The notes beneath the pieces were generated by a model. That model ran no database searches and was not told where the DNA came from. It saw only the letters and a list, made by a program, of their open reading frames with translations. From Carnobacterium maltaromaticum DSM 20342 (GTDB lineage: Bacteria; Bacillota; Bacilli; Lactobacillales; Carnobacteriaceae), in assembly GCF_000744945.1 (NCBI RefSeq), contig NZ_JQMX01000001.1:1240001-1304000 (forward strand): a DNA stretch of 64,000 nt, given 5' to 3'. Below, piece after piece: positions 44,377 through 50,726 of this stretch. Position 1 is the first letter of the stretch; each line of letters opens with the position of its first letter. The translations under genes and the position numbers were made by a program.

Positions 44377-44440
44377 GTTTCCTCCTGTTCGCTATTTGTT
44401 CCCTCTTCTCATTGATATAATTAATTTGAAAGCGAGGTGA
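44377..44440. promoter_or_regulatory. Divergent regulatory segment, copy 1
   Basis: 64 bases about 84% identical, without gaps, to 45080-45143. It carries the minus-strand AGGAGG of one gene and, on the plus strand, TGA-TATAAT (44413-44421) and GCGAGGTG for the small zinc-ribbon gene that follows. The start codons downstream are at the same distance in both copies. Confidence 0.7.
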
Positions 44441-44445
44441 ATTTT

Positions 44446-44622
44446 ATGGATAAATTGATGCGTGATTTAGAAAAACAAGGTAAACAATTTGCAAAAGATG
44501 ATGCTTTAAAAAGTACCTATGAAATCAACTGTGAACACTGTAAAAAAATGATTAAGGTTAAAGTTGGTACTAGCAAATGTCCTTACTGCAATAAAGATGT
44601 TAAGCTAGAACTTAAATTCTAA
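44446..44622 (+). CDS. Zinc-ribbon small protein (58 residues), plus strand
   Basis: MDKLMRDLEKQGKQF... with 'CEHCKK' and 'CPYCNK' pairs about 19 residues apart, a treble-clef/zinc-ribbon pattern. The ATG follows GCGAGGTG and an extended -10 promoter. It runs against the surrounding early operon, so it may be expressed in the lysogen. Possibly binds nucleic acid. Confidence 0.75.
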   Translation: MDKLMRDLEKQGKQFAKDDALKSTYEINCEHCKKMIKVKVGTSKCPYCNKDVKLELKF

Positions 44623-44775
44623 TTATTTTTTTACCGAAAATTCAAACTCGATTGAAGCCAATTCTTCTGATAGGGATTTGGCTTCTTTTAGTAGGTTTAC
44701 TAATTTTTTAGCTTTTTCTAAATTTTCATCCATATCAGTAATTTCTACATCTAAAACTACTTTTCCTTCGTTCAT
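44623..44775 (-). CDS. Unknown small early protein (50 residues)
   Basis: MNEGKVVLDVEITDMDENLEKA..., an acidic beta-helix protein with AGGAGTG before ATG. It ends exactly where the convergent plus-strand gene ends. Similar short proteins occur in Firmicutes phages; function unknown. Confidence 0.65.
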   Translation of the reverse strand: MNEGKVVLDVEITDMDENLEKAKKLVNLLKEAKSLSEELASIEFEFSVKK

Positions 44776-44815
44776 TTTTTCACTCCTCTCTTTTCAGTAC
44801 TTACTCACCCTTTAG

Positions 44816-45073
44816 TTAGTTGGCTAAAACATTAAGAATTTCTGATCCATATTCTAGCGGTGCCGGAACTATTTTTATCCAATACTTAGATGAATAGTTT
44901 TCGGTACTGTTACTATATATATCAATTCTATTTTCTAATATTGGTGGATTTTTATACCACATGATACTTCTTACTTGAACTTCATCTTCATTAGCTGCAA
45001 CTACGATATAAGTTTTTTTACCACTAATCTCAATGCAATCACCCTTTTTAAAATATCCTTCATTGTTTTTCAT
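44816..45073 (-). CDS. Unknown early protein (85 residues)
   Basis: Beta-rich small protein ('KKGDCIEISGKKTYIVVAANEDEVQVRSI') resembling small SH3-like barrels. AGGAGG lies upstream in the second copy of the duplicated regulatory segment. No specific family. Confidence 0.65.
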   Translation of the reverse strand: MKNNEGYFKKGDCIEISGKKTYIVVAANEDEVQVRSIMWYKNPPILENRIDIYSNSTENYSSKYWIKIVPAPLEYGSEILNVLAN

Positions 45074-45079
45074 AGATGC

Positions 45080-45143
45080 GTTTCCTCCTGTTCGCTGTTT
45101 GTTCTCTAATTCAATTGATATAATTAAATTGAAAGTGAGGTGA
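45080..45143. promoter_or_regulatory. Divergent regulatory segment, copy 2
   Basis: A duplicate of 44377-44440. It has TGA-TATAAT (45116-45124) and GTGAGGTG on the plus strand and AGGAGG on the minus strand. The two copies drive divergent pairs of unrelated small genes. Confidence 0.7.
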
Positions 45144-45148
45144 TAAAA

Positions 45149-45355
45149 ATGGAATTAACTATATATTTAAAAAGTGGTAAAATAATTTCTGTACCAGGCT
45201 TAAAAGAAATCAAATACCTTCACAGAGGAACTTGGACGACTATTAATTCTGATTTTTCTGAAATACCATTAAATGAATCTTTAACCTACAACTTTATAGG
45301 TACTAATAAAGTTGCGATGAATGCAGTAGAAATTAGTTATATTGACATTCAGTAA
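45149..45355 (+). CDS. Unknown small protein (68 residues), plus strand
   Basis: MELTIYLKSGKIISVPGLKE..., mostly beta. ATG is preceded by GTGAGGTG and an extended -10. It opposes the early operon and overlaps the 3' end of the minus-strand gene at 45333. Unknown role. Confidence 0.7.
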   Translation: MELTIYLKSGKIISVPGLKEIKYLHRGTWTTINSDFSEIPLNESLTYNFIGTNKVAMNAVEISYIDIQ

Positions 45356-45494
45356 TTACCTTTATAAGCTCAGCGATGGATGCAACCATTGCTGGGTTTG
45401 TTTCTGTTTCTTTTAATTCACAAATTTCTTTAACGAGAACCAAACTAGAATTTATCGCTTCTTTATAAAGTTCATTGAATTCTTTATTTTCCAT
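45333..45494 (-). CDS. Unknown small early protein (53 residues)
   Basis: MENKEFNELYKEAINSSLVLV..., helical. AGGAGG lies about 7 bases before ATG. Its last 23 bases overlap the convergent plus-strand gene. Function unknown. Confidence 0.65.
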   Translation of the reverse strand: MENKEFNELYKEAINSSLVLVKEICELKETETNPAMVASIAELIKVITECQYN

Positions 45495-45554
45495 TTTCTT
45501 TTCCTCCTTTTCGTACTTGACTAGCTTTTAGTTCGGGGGTGGTAGTGATAGAAT

Positions 45555-45785
45555 TTACTTAACGAATTCTTTAATAACGTTATCCGTTAGTTCGTCGTTA
45601 AAAAAAATATTCATATCAACTCCCAAAAATTTTGCGATATAAAACAGAACATTTGGATCAATTTTTTTCGCTTCTTTTTCTAATCGGTAATATTGCATTT
45701 CACTTAATGATGCATATTTTGCAACCGATGTTTGAGTAATGCCTTTTGCTTCTCTAATTTTTTTAATATTTTCTTGGACTGACAT
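45555..45785 (-). CDS. Cro-like XRE-family regulator
   Basis: 76 residues. HTH_3 pattern 'IREAKGITQTSVAKYASLSEMQYYRLEKEAKKI' (about 9-42). It is the first gene of the minus-strand early block, divergent from the cI-type repressor, which is the standard Cro position. A TTGACA-17-TATTAT promoter lies upstream, covered by an operator. A further operator copy lies within its 3' end. Confidence 0.88.
   Translation of the reverse strand: MSVQENIKKIREAKGITQTSVAKYASLSEMQYYRLEKEAKKIDPNVLFYIAKFLGVDMNIFFNDELTDNVIKEFVK
45575..45589. promoter_or_regulatory. Repressor operator-like site inside the cro-like gene
   Basis: TAACGTTATCCGTTA, the same TAACG-N5-CGTTA dyad as in the switch region, about 230 bases away and inside the coding sequence. 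It may act as a distal operator for looping or a transcription roadblock. Confidence 0.5.
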
Positions 45786-45802
45786 AATTTACTCCTTTCA
45801 TA

Positions 45803-45817
45803 TAACGTATTCCGTTA
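45803..45817. promoter_or_regulatory. Operator O1 of the lysogeny switch
   Basis: TAACGTATTCCGTTA, a 15-base dyad TAACG-N5-CGTTA, just downstream of the early promoter start and overlapping the cro-like leader. Confidence 0.7.
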
Positions 45818-45829
45818 CTTTATATCTAT

Positions 45830-45858
45830 ATAATACTAACGTTTTACGTTATTGTCAA
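45830..45858 (-). promoter_or_regulatory. Early (cro-side) promoter with operator O2 in its spacer
   Basis: Minus-strand TTGACA (45853-45858), 17-base spacer, TATTAT (45830-45835). The operator dyad TAACGTTTTACGTTA (45837-45851) fills the spacer, so repressor binding would block RNA polymerase directly. Confidence 0.8.
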
Positions 45859-45876
45859 TCTTTTTTTGTATAAAAC

Positions 45877-45925
45877 TAAATAATTCCGTTAGTTTAGTAA
45901 CAAATTCCGTTATTTATGATATATT
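45877..45925 (+). promoter_or_regulatory. Repressor (cI-side) promoter and operators O3/O4
   Basis: TAACAAATTCCGTTA (45898-45912) and a degenerate TAAATAATTCCGTTA (45877-45891) lie over a weak plus-strand promoter (GTAACA 45897-45902, 17 bases, TATATT 45920-45925). The weaker -35 fits autoregulated repressor maintenance. Confidence 0.6.
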
Positions 45926-45946
45926 AACTTTTAAAGAGGTGGGAAC

Positions 45947-46369
45947 ATGCGTACTGGTGAGAGAATAAAAAACACAAGAAAAAAACAAGGACTTACTCAA
46001 AAGGAATTAGCTGATAAGGTTCATCTTACAGCTCAAGTAATTTCTAATATAGAAAGAAGTTACACAACTGCTAGTTCCGATGATTTAGCTAGAATTGCAG
46101 ATGTTCTTAACACAACTCCAAATTACTTGTTGGGAAAAGAAGAAAATGCCAATAACTACTATGAATTAACTAATAAAGATGAAAAAGACATCGCGGAACG
46201 ATTACAAGTTATGATAGAAGATTTAGAAAATAACGCACACTACTCAAAAGAAAATGGAGAAATGGACGACAACACTAGAGAACTTTTAATCATGTCGCTT
46301 GAAAATTCGTTGAGAATTGCTAAACAAGAAGCCAAAAAGAAATTTACTCCTAAAAAATATCGAAATTAG
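45947..46369 (+). CDS. cI-type repressor, XRE family (ImmR-like)
   Basis: 140 residues. HTH_3 at about 5-60 ('IKNTRKKQGLTQKELADKVHLTAQVISNIERSY', then 'LARIADVLNTTPNYLLG'), followed by an acidic helical C-terminal part with no peptidase S24 domain. It lacks a LexA-like self-cleavage domain and is followed by an ImmA-type protease gene. Induction is therefore probably by ImmA cleavage, as in the known ICEBs1 ImmR/ImmA pair. An AGAGGTGGG ribosome site is present. Confidence 0.9.
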   Translation: MRTGERIKNTRKKQGLTQKELADKVHLTAQVISNIERSYTTASSDDLARIADVLNTTPNYLLGKEENANNYYELTNKDEKDIAERLQVMIEDLENNAHYSKENGEMDDNTRELLIMSLENSLRIAKQEAKKKFTPKKYRN

Positions 46370-46377
46370 GTGACTAA

Positions 46378-46806
46378 ATGAGTTTAGATATTATTGATAA
46401 AAAATTACATTTATTAGTTAATAATCATCAAACAAGAGACCCATTTAAATTAGCTCATGAACTAGGTGTAAAAATTATTATGGAGGATTTAGGTGGCATA
46501 TACGGATATTACAATAAGGAATTACGAATTAAGTTTATTCATTTAAACAATCATATAAGTGAAGATTATTTGAACTTCACATGTGCTCATGAATTAGCTC
46601 ACTCAATATTTCATTCAGATTCCAATACTCCTTTTCTTTCTGCGCAATCGTTAACTTCATCTTTAAAAATTGAAATGGAAGCAAATTATTTTGCTTCTAA
46701 TTTAAGAATGGACGGATCGCATGAAGGCTTAGGAATCGATAATAAATATACAATATTAGATTACTACAACCTCCCCCTTGAAATGGAAAGGTTTCTATAC
46801 AAATAA
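46378..46806 (+). CDS. ImmA/IrrE-family metallopeptidase
   Basis: 142 residues. Zinc motif H-E-x-x-H is seen in 'CAHELAHSIFHSD' (about 76-88), with a downstream 'EMEANYFASNL' glutamate. It is 8 bases downstream of the repressor gene, an operon. ImmA proteins cleave the cognate repressor after DNA damage or other signals and relieve immunity. Confidence 0.92.
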   Translation: MSLDIIDKKLHLLVNNHQTRDPFKLAHELGVKIIMEDLGGIYGYYNKELRIKFIHLNNHISEDYLNFTCAHELAHSIFHSDSNTPFLSAQSLTSSLKIEMEANYFASNLRMDGSHEGLGIDNKYTILDYYNLPLEMERFLYK

Positions 46807-46860
46807 AAAAAGCTCTAACCAGTCGTGGGGACTGATTAGAACTCATAGTATCATAACAAA
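46807..46860 (-). terminator. Hairpin downstream of immA with minus-strand T-tract
   Basis: Stem TCTAA-CAGTC/GACTG-TTAGA near 46814-46842. The T7 tract follows it on the minus strand, not the plus strand. It may block antisense transcription into the repressor genes rather than end the immA mRNA. Confidence 0.45.
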
Positions 46861-46930
46861 TATATTATAACATGAAAAGAATATCTATTGAAGTGGTCTC
46901 ATTAGTTATTTTATTCAAAAAGGAGGAAAT

Positions 46931-47854
46931 ATGAGTACGTTTTTTGTATTGTTATTAATTTTATCAGCTGTTGGAGTATGGTATTTTATAAAAAAGAAGC
47001 CTGATAAAAAAATGAGAAATTATTCGATAATCGCTTTATTAGTTTGTTTTGTATTAGTGGGTGTAACCTCTCCTGATTCAGGTAAATCAGAAACAACCGA
47101 AAAAGAAGTTGCTTCTAAAGATACAGCTTCTAAGAAGGAATCTGAACAAAATAAAGATTCTTCAAAACAAGATTTGCCTTTAGAGCTAGATTCATTAGAT
47201 ATAGAAACCGATAAGGATGGAAATGCTGTAATAACAGGTAAAACAGAACCTGGGTCAGAGATTAAAATAGGGCTCGGTATTATGAACGAGTCTTCATTAG
47301 CTAATGAGCAAGGAACTTTCTCAATTTCTTATTCTTTATCAAAAAACAAAGATAAAATTATAGAAATCACTTCTTCACTTGATGGAAAATCTTCTACTAA
47401 AAAAACTAAAATAACTCCTTCTGCAGAATATTTGGCTGCTGCAAAAACGGAAGAAGACAGGTTAAAAAAAGAAGCTGACGATAAAATTGCGGCTGAATCT
47501 CAGGCCAAAGCAGAAAAAAAAGCGGCTCAGGAAGCAGCAGCAAATGTTCCAACTGAATACAAGTCAGCTTTAAAGTCAGCTGAAACTTATTCTAAAAATA
47601 TGTATATGTCTCGTATGGGAATATATGATCAGTTAACTTCTGAATATGGTGAAAAGTTCTCTGCTGAAGCTGGACAATATGCAATTGACAATATTAAAGC
47701 AGATTGGAATGCTAATGCACTTAAAACTGCTAAGAATTACCAAGATAATATGGCTATGTCTCCAGAGGCAATTAGAGATCAATTAACTTCTGAGCATGGT
47801 GAGAAATTCACTCCTGAAGAAGCTGACTATGCCGTAACAAATTTGAACAATTAA
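46931..47854 (+). CDS. Ltp-type surface protein, predicted superinfection exclusion
   Basis: 307 residues. Two hydrophobic N-terminal segments (about 3-21 and 31-47); a charged linker; an Ig-like bacterial domain (about 78-165, 'DKDGNAVITGKTEPGSEIKIG'); an Ala/Lys-rich helix; and two Ltp repeats at the C-terminus (about 205-250 and 255-302, 'ALKSAETYSKNMYMSRMGIYDQ' and 'ALKTAKNYQDNMAMSPEAIRDQ' types). In Streptococcus phage TP-J34 the Ltp lipoprotein blocks DNA injection by related phages. Here a normal lipobox is not evident (a single Cys follows LLV), so anchoring is probably by membrane helices. It is transcribed like the repressor, so expressed in lysogens. Confidence 0.82.
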   Translation: MSTFFVLLLILSAVGVWYFIKKKPDKKMRNYSIIALLVCFVLVGVTSPDSGKSETTEKEVASKDTASKKESEQNKDSSKQDLPLELDSLDIETDKDGNAVITGKTEPGSEIKIGLGIMNESSLANEQGTFSISYSLSKNKDKIIEITSSLDGKSSTKKTKITPSAEYLAAAKTEEDRLKKEADDKIAAESQAKAEKKAAQEAAANVPTEYKSALKSAETYSKNMYMSRMGIYDQLTSEYGEKFSAEAGQYAIDNIKADWNANALKTAKNYQDNMAMSPEAIRDQLTSEHGEKFTPEEADYAVTNLNN

Positions 47855-47861
47855 AAGTCAT

Positions 47862-47887
47862 AAGATTAGCCTTCGGGCTTTTCTTAA
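47862..47887 (+). terminator. Terminator of the Ltp gene
   Basis: AGCC-TTCG-GGCT stem with a stable UUCG-type loop, extended by AAGA/TCTT, followed by a short T stretch. Confidence 0.7.
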
Positions 47888-47927
47888 AAAACAAAAAAGA
47901 ACATACATTCGAAAGGAAGTAAATATA

Positions 47928-48239
47928 ATGAATTATCAAGACTTTATGGAATACATGCAAGAAAATTTAACAAGTTACCCCTTTTTCATGGAAAAAGCTA
48001 AAAATTTCCAGTTAGAAAAAAACAAAGCCCGAGCTAGTAAAGCTAAATGGAATGAGGCTAAAGTAGAACGTGCTACATCTCTAATGTGGACGCAAGCAAT
48101 GGATACGCTATATGGACAATTAAAGACCCAAATAGGCATACCAGCAATCAATGGTACTCAGAAATGGATTGCTTTCATTGAAGAAAATGAAGTTATTGAA
48201 AATGTTAATGAAGGATTATCTGAAGTTGAATTTGAATAA
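47928..48239 (+). CDS. Unknown small protein upstream of the TIR gene
   Basis: 103 residues, helical and charged (MNYQDFMEYMQENLTSYPFF..., ending EVEFE). The family was not recognised. The ribosome site GAAAGGAAG is good. Only 30 bases separate it from the TIR gene and there is no terminator between, so the two are probably co-transcribed. It could be a regulator or partner of the TIR protein; this is inference. Confidence 0.7.
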   Translation: MNYQDFMEYMQENLTSYPFFMEKAKNFQLEKNKARASKAKWNEAKVERATSLMWTQAMDTLYGQLKTQIGIPAINGTQKWIAFIEENEVIENVNEGLSEVEFE

Positions 48240-48269
48240 AAATTTAAAATATATTTTAGGAGGAATAAC

Positions 48270-49091
48270 ATGTCTAGTATTTCAATGATTGAAAGTAAAA
48301 TTAGAAGATTACAATCTGATATTAGCTCAAATGAGAAAAAAAGAATGAATGCCGCAAAAGATGAAGCTAACTCTTTTAAAAAAATTAATACAGCTAACTC
48401 TGCAATTGCTCGATCTAAAAATAGTACAACAATAAATTCAAGATTAAAAGAAATTGAAAGAGAGAATAATAAAATTCAAAAATCTAAACAAATTCAAGCA
48501 TCTTGTTTGGAAAAAATATTAAAAGTTCAGGCGCAATTAAATAAAGCAAATTCTGATTTAATTAAAGAACAACAAAAATTACAGGCCAATGTAATGAGAG
48601 AACAGCAAATTAAAATTGATTCATTCAAAAGAAATCAAAATATAATTGCTGATTCAATCAATACTGAACCAGCTGAAAAAAAAGAGTACGATGTGTTTAT
48701 ATCCCACTCAGCGAACGATAAAGATTACGTTAATAAATTAGCAACTCAACTAAAAGAATCTGATGTAAAAATATGGTATGACTCTGATAGTATTGGTTGG
48801 GGCGAGAGTATCAGAACATCTATCGATAAGGGCCTTAAGAATTCAAAATTTGGAATAGTTATCATTTCAACTTCTTTTATTGAAAAATACTGGACACAGT
48901 ACGAAGTTGATGGACTTCTTAACAAAGAGCAAGCTAGTGGTGGAAGAATAGTGTTCTTACCAATATGGCATAATATTACTGCTGATGAAGTAGCTGATTA
49001 TAGCCCTTCTATTTCAGGGAAACTAGCCCTAAATACATCATACGATACAATTGAATATATTGTAGAAAAAATTATTGACCTTCTAAAATAA
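48270..49091 (+). CDS. Coiled-coil/TIR-domain protein (predicted NADase)
   Basis: 273 residues. Residues 1-125 form a coiled coil (Lys/Asn/Gln-rich). Residues 139-273 are a TIR domain: box 1 'YDVFISHSANDKDYV', 'IWYDSDSIGWGESIRTSIDKGL', 'GIVIISTSFIEKYWTQYEVDGLL'. W208-x3-E212 supplies the glutamate position that is catalytic in NAD+-cleaving TIR domains. Bacterial TIR proteins act in antiphage defence by depleting NAD+ or making cyclic ADP-ribose signals (Thoeris and others). No ThsA-like partner is adjacent. Located beside the integrase with the Ltp gene, in a lysogen-expressed block. Confidence 0.85.
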   Translation: MSSISMIESKIRRLQSDISSNEKKRMNAAKDEANSFKKINTANSAIARSKNSTTINSRLKEIERENNKIQKSKQIQASCLEKILKVQAQLNKANSDLIKEQQKLQANVMREQQIKIDSFKRNQNIIADSINTEPAEKKEYDVFISHSANDKDYVNKLATQLKESDVKIWYDSDSIGWGESIRTSIDKGLKNSKFGIVIISTSFIEKYWTQYEVDGLLNKEQASGGRIVFLPIWHNITADEVADYSPSISGKLALNTSYDTIEYIVEKIIDLLK

Positions 49092-49274
49092 TTTTTTCCA
49101 GAAACTATAATCTCAGAAGTCATTTAGCCATTTCACATTAGTTGATTTGGCTTTATTATCCAAAAAAGAACCTACATAAGTATTTCGATGATTAAAATAC
49201 GTTTATTCGTAAAATAAGTTTCCATTTATCGAACTCAGTAATCTGAATTTCTTACTTGAAAGGAGGCGATTCGG

Positions 49275-49292
49275 AACTATGACAGCATAGTT
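49275..49292 (+). promoter_or_regulatory. Leader hairpin with a three-codon mini-ORF before int
   Basis: AGGAGG at 49260-49265 precedes ATG-ACA-GCA-TAG (49280-49291). This mini-ORF lies in the hairpin AACTATG-ACAG-CATAGTT. A strong ribosome site serving a three-codon frame just upstream of the integrase may control its translation. Confidence 0.35.
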
Positions 49293-49343
49293 CATTCTTT
49301 GAATTCCTTTTTTATGAGCCTGCCAGCTGTAGGAGGAATTTTC

Positions 49344-50528
49344 ATGGCATCAATAGTGCCTTATAAGTTAAAAAGCGGTAAAAAGCTATGGCGTTACCAA
49401 ATCAGAGCTGGTATTAACCCAGCAACTGGTAAAGAAAAAAAAGTAGGAAAACGCGGGTTTAGAACTCGTGCAGCTGCTAAAGAAGCTGCAAAGGAAGCTG
49501 AATATCTTTATAACATTGGGGAATTAGATGTTGAAACCTCAGATATGTTAATAAAAGATTATTTAGACGAATGGATCACTCATTACAAGATTGATGTTAA
49601 ACCTGGAACGATAAAAGTTCATACGTATAACATTAATCACTATATTATTCCGCATATAGGATTCACTAAATTAACGGAATACACTCTTTCAAAGCATCAA
49701 AAATTCATTAATAAGCTTTATGATGATTGTAAACTAGCAACTTCTACTATTCGGTTAATTAACGGAACTCTTCATAATGCAATGAAAAAAGCAAAACGTA
49801 TGGAGTTAATTAAAAACAATCCATGCGAAGGTGCTGAGTTCCGAAAAAAAGTAGTAAGTAAGCAAGAAGAACTCGTTTATTTTAACCAAAAACAAGCATC
49901 CATTTTTTTAGAACAAGCAAAAAAAGAAAGAGCTTATATTTTTTATTACATCTTTCTTGCTTGTTTAAACACAGGGTTGCGTATTTCAGAAGCTATGGCT
50001 TTGCAGTGGTCTGATATCGATTTGGAAAAGAAAGAAATTGATATCAATAAATGTCGGCTATACAGACAAGAAAACAAGGATCAAATTGTTTTCGGACCTC
50101 CAAAGACAAACTCCGGCTTTCGAACGCTGATCATGTCAGATGAATTATATGACTCTTTAATTGAATTGAAAAAAATTCAACGATCAAATAATTTGAAAAA
50201 TGGATTTAAAAGAAAGTATCCAGAATATGATTTCGTTTATTGCTTTTCAGATGCTCGTCCAATCGCACACAGAACGCTCTCAGGAGCTTTTGATAGGATT
50301 ACGACTAAATGTAACGGAGACGTTCCAAAAATCACGATACACGATATGAGGCATACTTTTGCTATCATGTTACGTGAAGCAGGTGTGACCTTAGAGGACA
50401 TAAAAGATATTCTTGGCCATAAAAATATTGAGGCTACATTTATCTATGCTTCCTTCTCTCCTGTTGCAAATCAAAACGCAATGAAAAAATATAATGAGTA
50501 CAAGAAAAAGTTAATTGTAAATATGTAA
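49344..50528 (+). CDS. int: Tyrosine-type phage integrase
   Basis: About 394 residues. Start at ATG with TAGGAGGAATTTTC. An N-terminal AP2-like arm-binding domain (about 1-50, 'KLWRYQIRAGINPATGKEKKVGKRGF') is followed by a core-binding SAM-like domain (about 65-160) and the catalytic domain with R ('ACLNTGLRISEAMAL'), H-x-x-R ('HDMRHTFAIML') and Tyr ('EATFIYASF'). It recombines attP with the 3' end of pgi, directly beside attR. Confidence 0.95.
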   Translation: MASIVPYKLKSGKKLWRYQIRAGINPATGKEKKVGKRGFRTRAAAKEAAKEAEYLYNIGELDVETSDMLIKDYLDEWITHYKIDVKPGTIKVHTYNINHYIIPHIGFTKLTEYTLSKHQKFINKLYDDCKLATSTIRLINGTLHNAMKKAKRMELIKNNPCEGAEFRKKVVSKQEELVYFNQKQASIFLEQAKKERAYIFYYIFLACLNTGLRISEAMALQWSDIDLEKKEIDINKCRLYRQENKDQIVFGPPKTNSGFRTLIMSDELYDSLIELKKIQRSNNLKNGFKRKYPEYDFVYCFSDARPIAHRTLSGAFDRITTKCNGDVPKITIHDMRHTFAIMLREAGVTLEDIKDILGHKNIEATFIYASFSPVANQNAMKKYNEYKKKLIVNM

Positions 50529-50612
50529 AAATACCCTATAAATTGAAAAGTGGTATCGAAACGGAACCACTACGGAACCACGAACCACTTTTCAATATTT
50601 TCAGGGTATTTA
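50527..50612. terminator. Bidirectional terminator of int and pgi containing arm-type sites
   Basis: Long imperfect inverted repeat (50527-50554 with 50584-50611, TTGAAAAGTGGT/ACCACTTTTCAA core) with T-rich ends on both strands. The loop holds two ACGGAACCAC copies (50561-50570, 50572-50581), matching the arm repeats near attL. It would end int transcription and also serve the restored pgi gene in place of its lost terminator. Confidence 0.7.
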
Positions 50613-50639
50613 TTTTAGTTCAATATTTCTCTCAAAATG

Positions 50640-50726
50640 TTGTTTTATAAACGTTCGTTCAATTCTTTAGCTAATTCTTCAAATCCAGGTTTGCCTAATA
50701 AAGCAAACATGTTCTTTTTGTAAGCT
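50640..50726. repeat. attR: direct repeat in the pgi 3' end
   Basis: The 87-base counterpart of attL at 1761-1847 (85 of 87 identical). It forms the functional 3' end of pgi. Confidence 0.93.

Larger units (their letters stand above)
1761..50726. mobile_element. Integrated prophage, contractile-tail (myovirus-like), about 49 kb
   Basis: The element is flanked by an 87-bp direct repeat holding the 3' end of pgi. It contains a tyrosine integrase at one end, a lysogeny switch, recombination/replication genes, small and large terminase, portal, protease, capsid, tail sheath and tube, tape measure, baseplate, fibre, holin and endolysin. Sheath (DUF3383) and baseplate J genes mark a contractile tail. 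Apart from an IS-disrupted LysM gene and one possible nonsense mutation, all modules look intact, so it may be inducible. Confidence 0.95.

Noticed and set aside
48270..49091. Calling the TIR gene a Thoeris system
   Set aside because: No ThsA (SIR2 or other effector) gene is adjacent, so only a TIR protein can be claimed.
49120..49160. Terminator after the TIR gene
   Set aside because: Only a 5-bp AGCCA/TGGCT stem with a long loop is visible; too weak to call.
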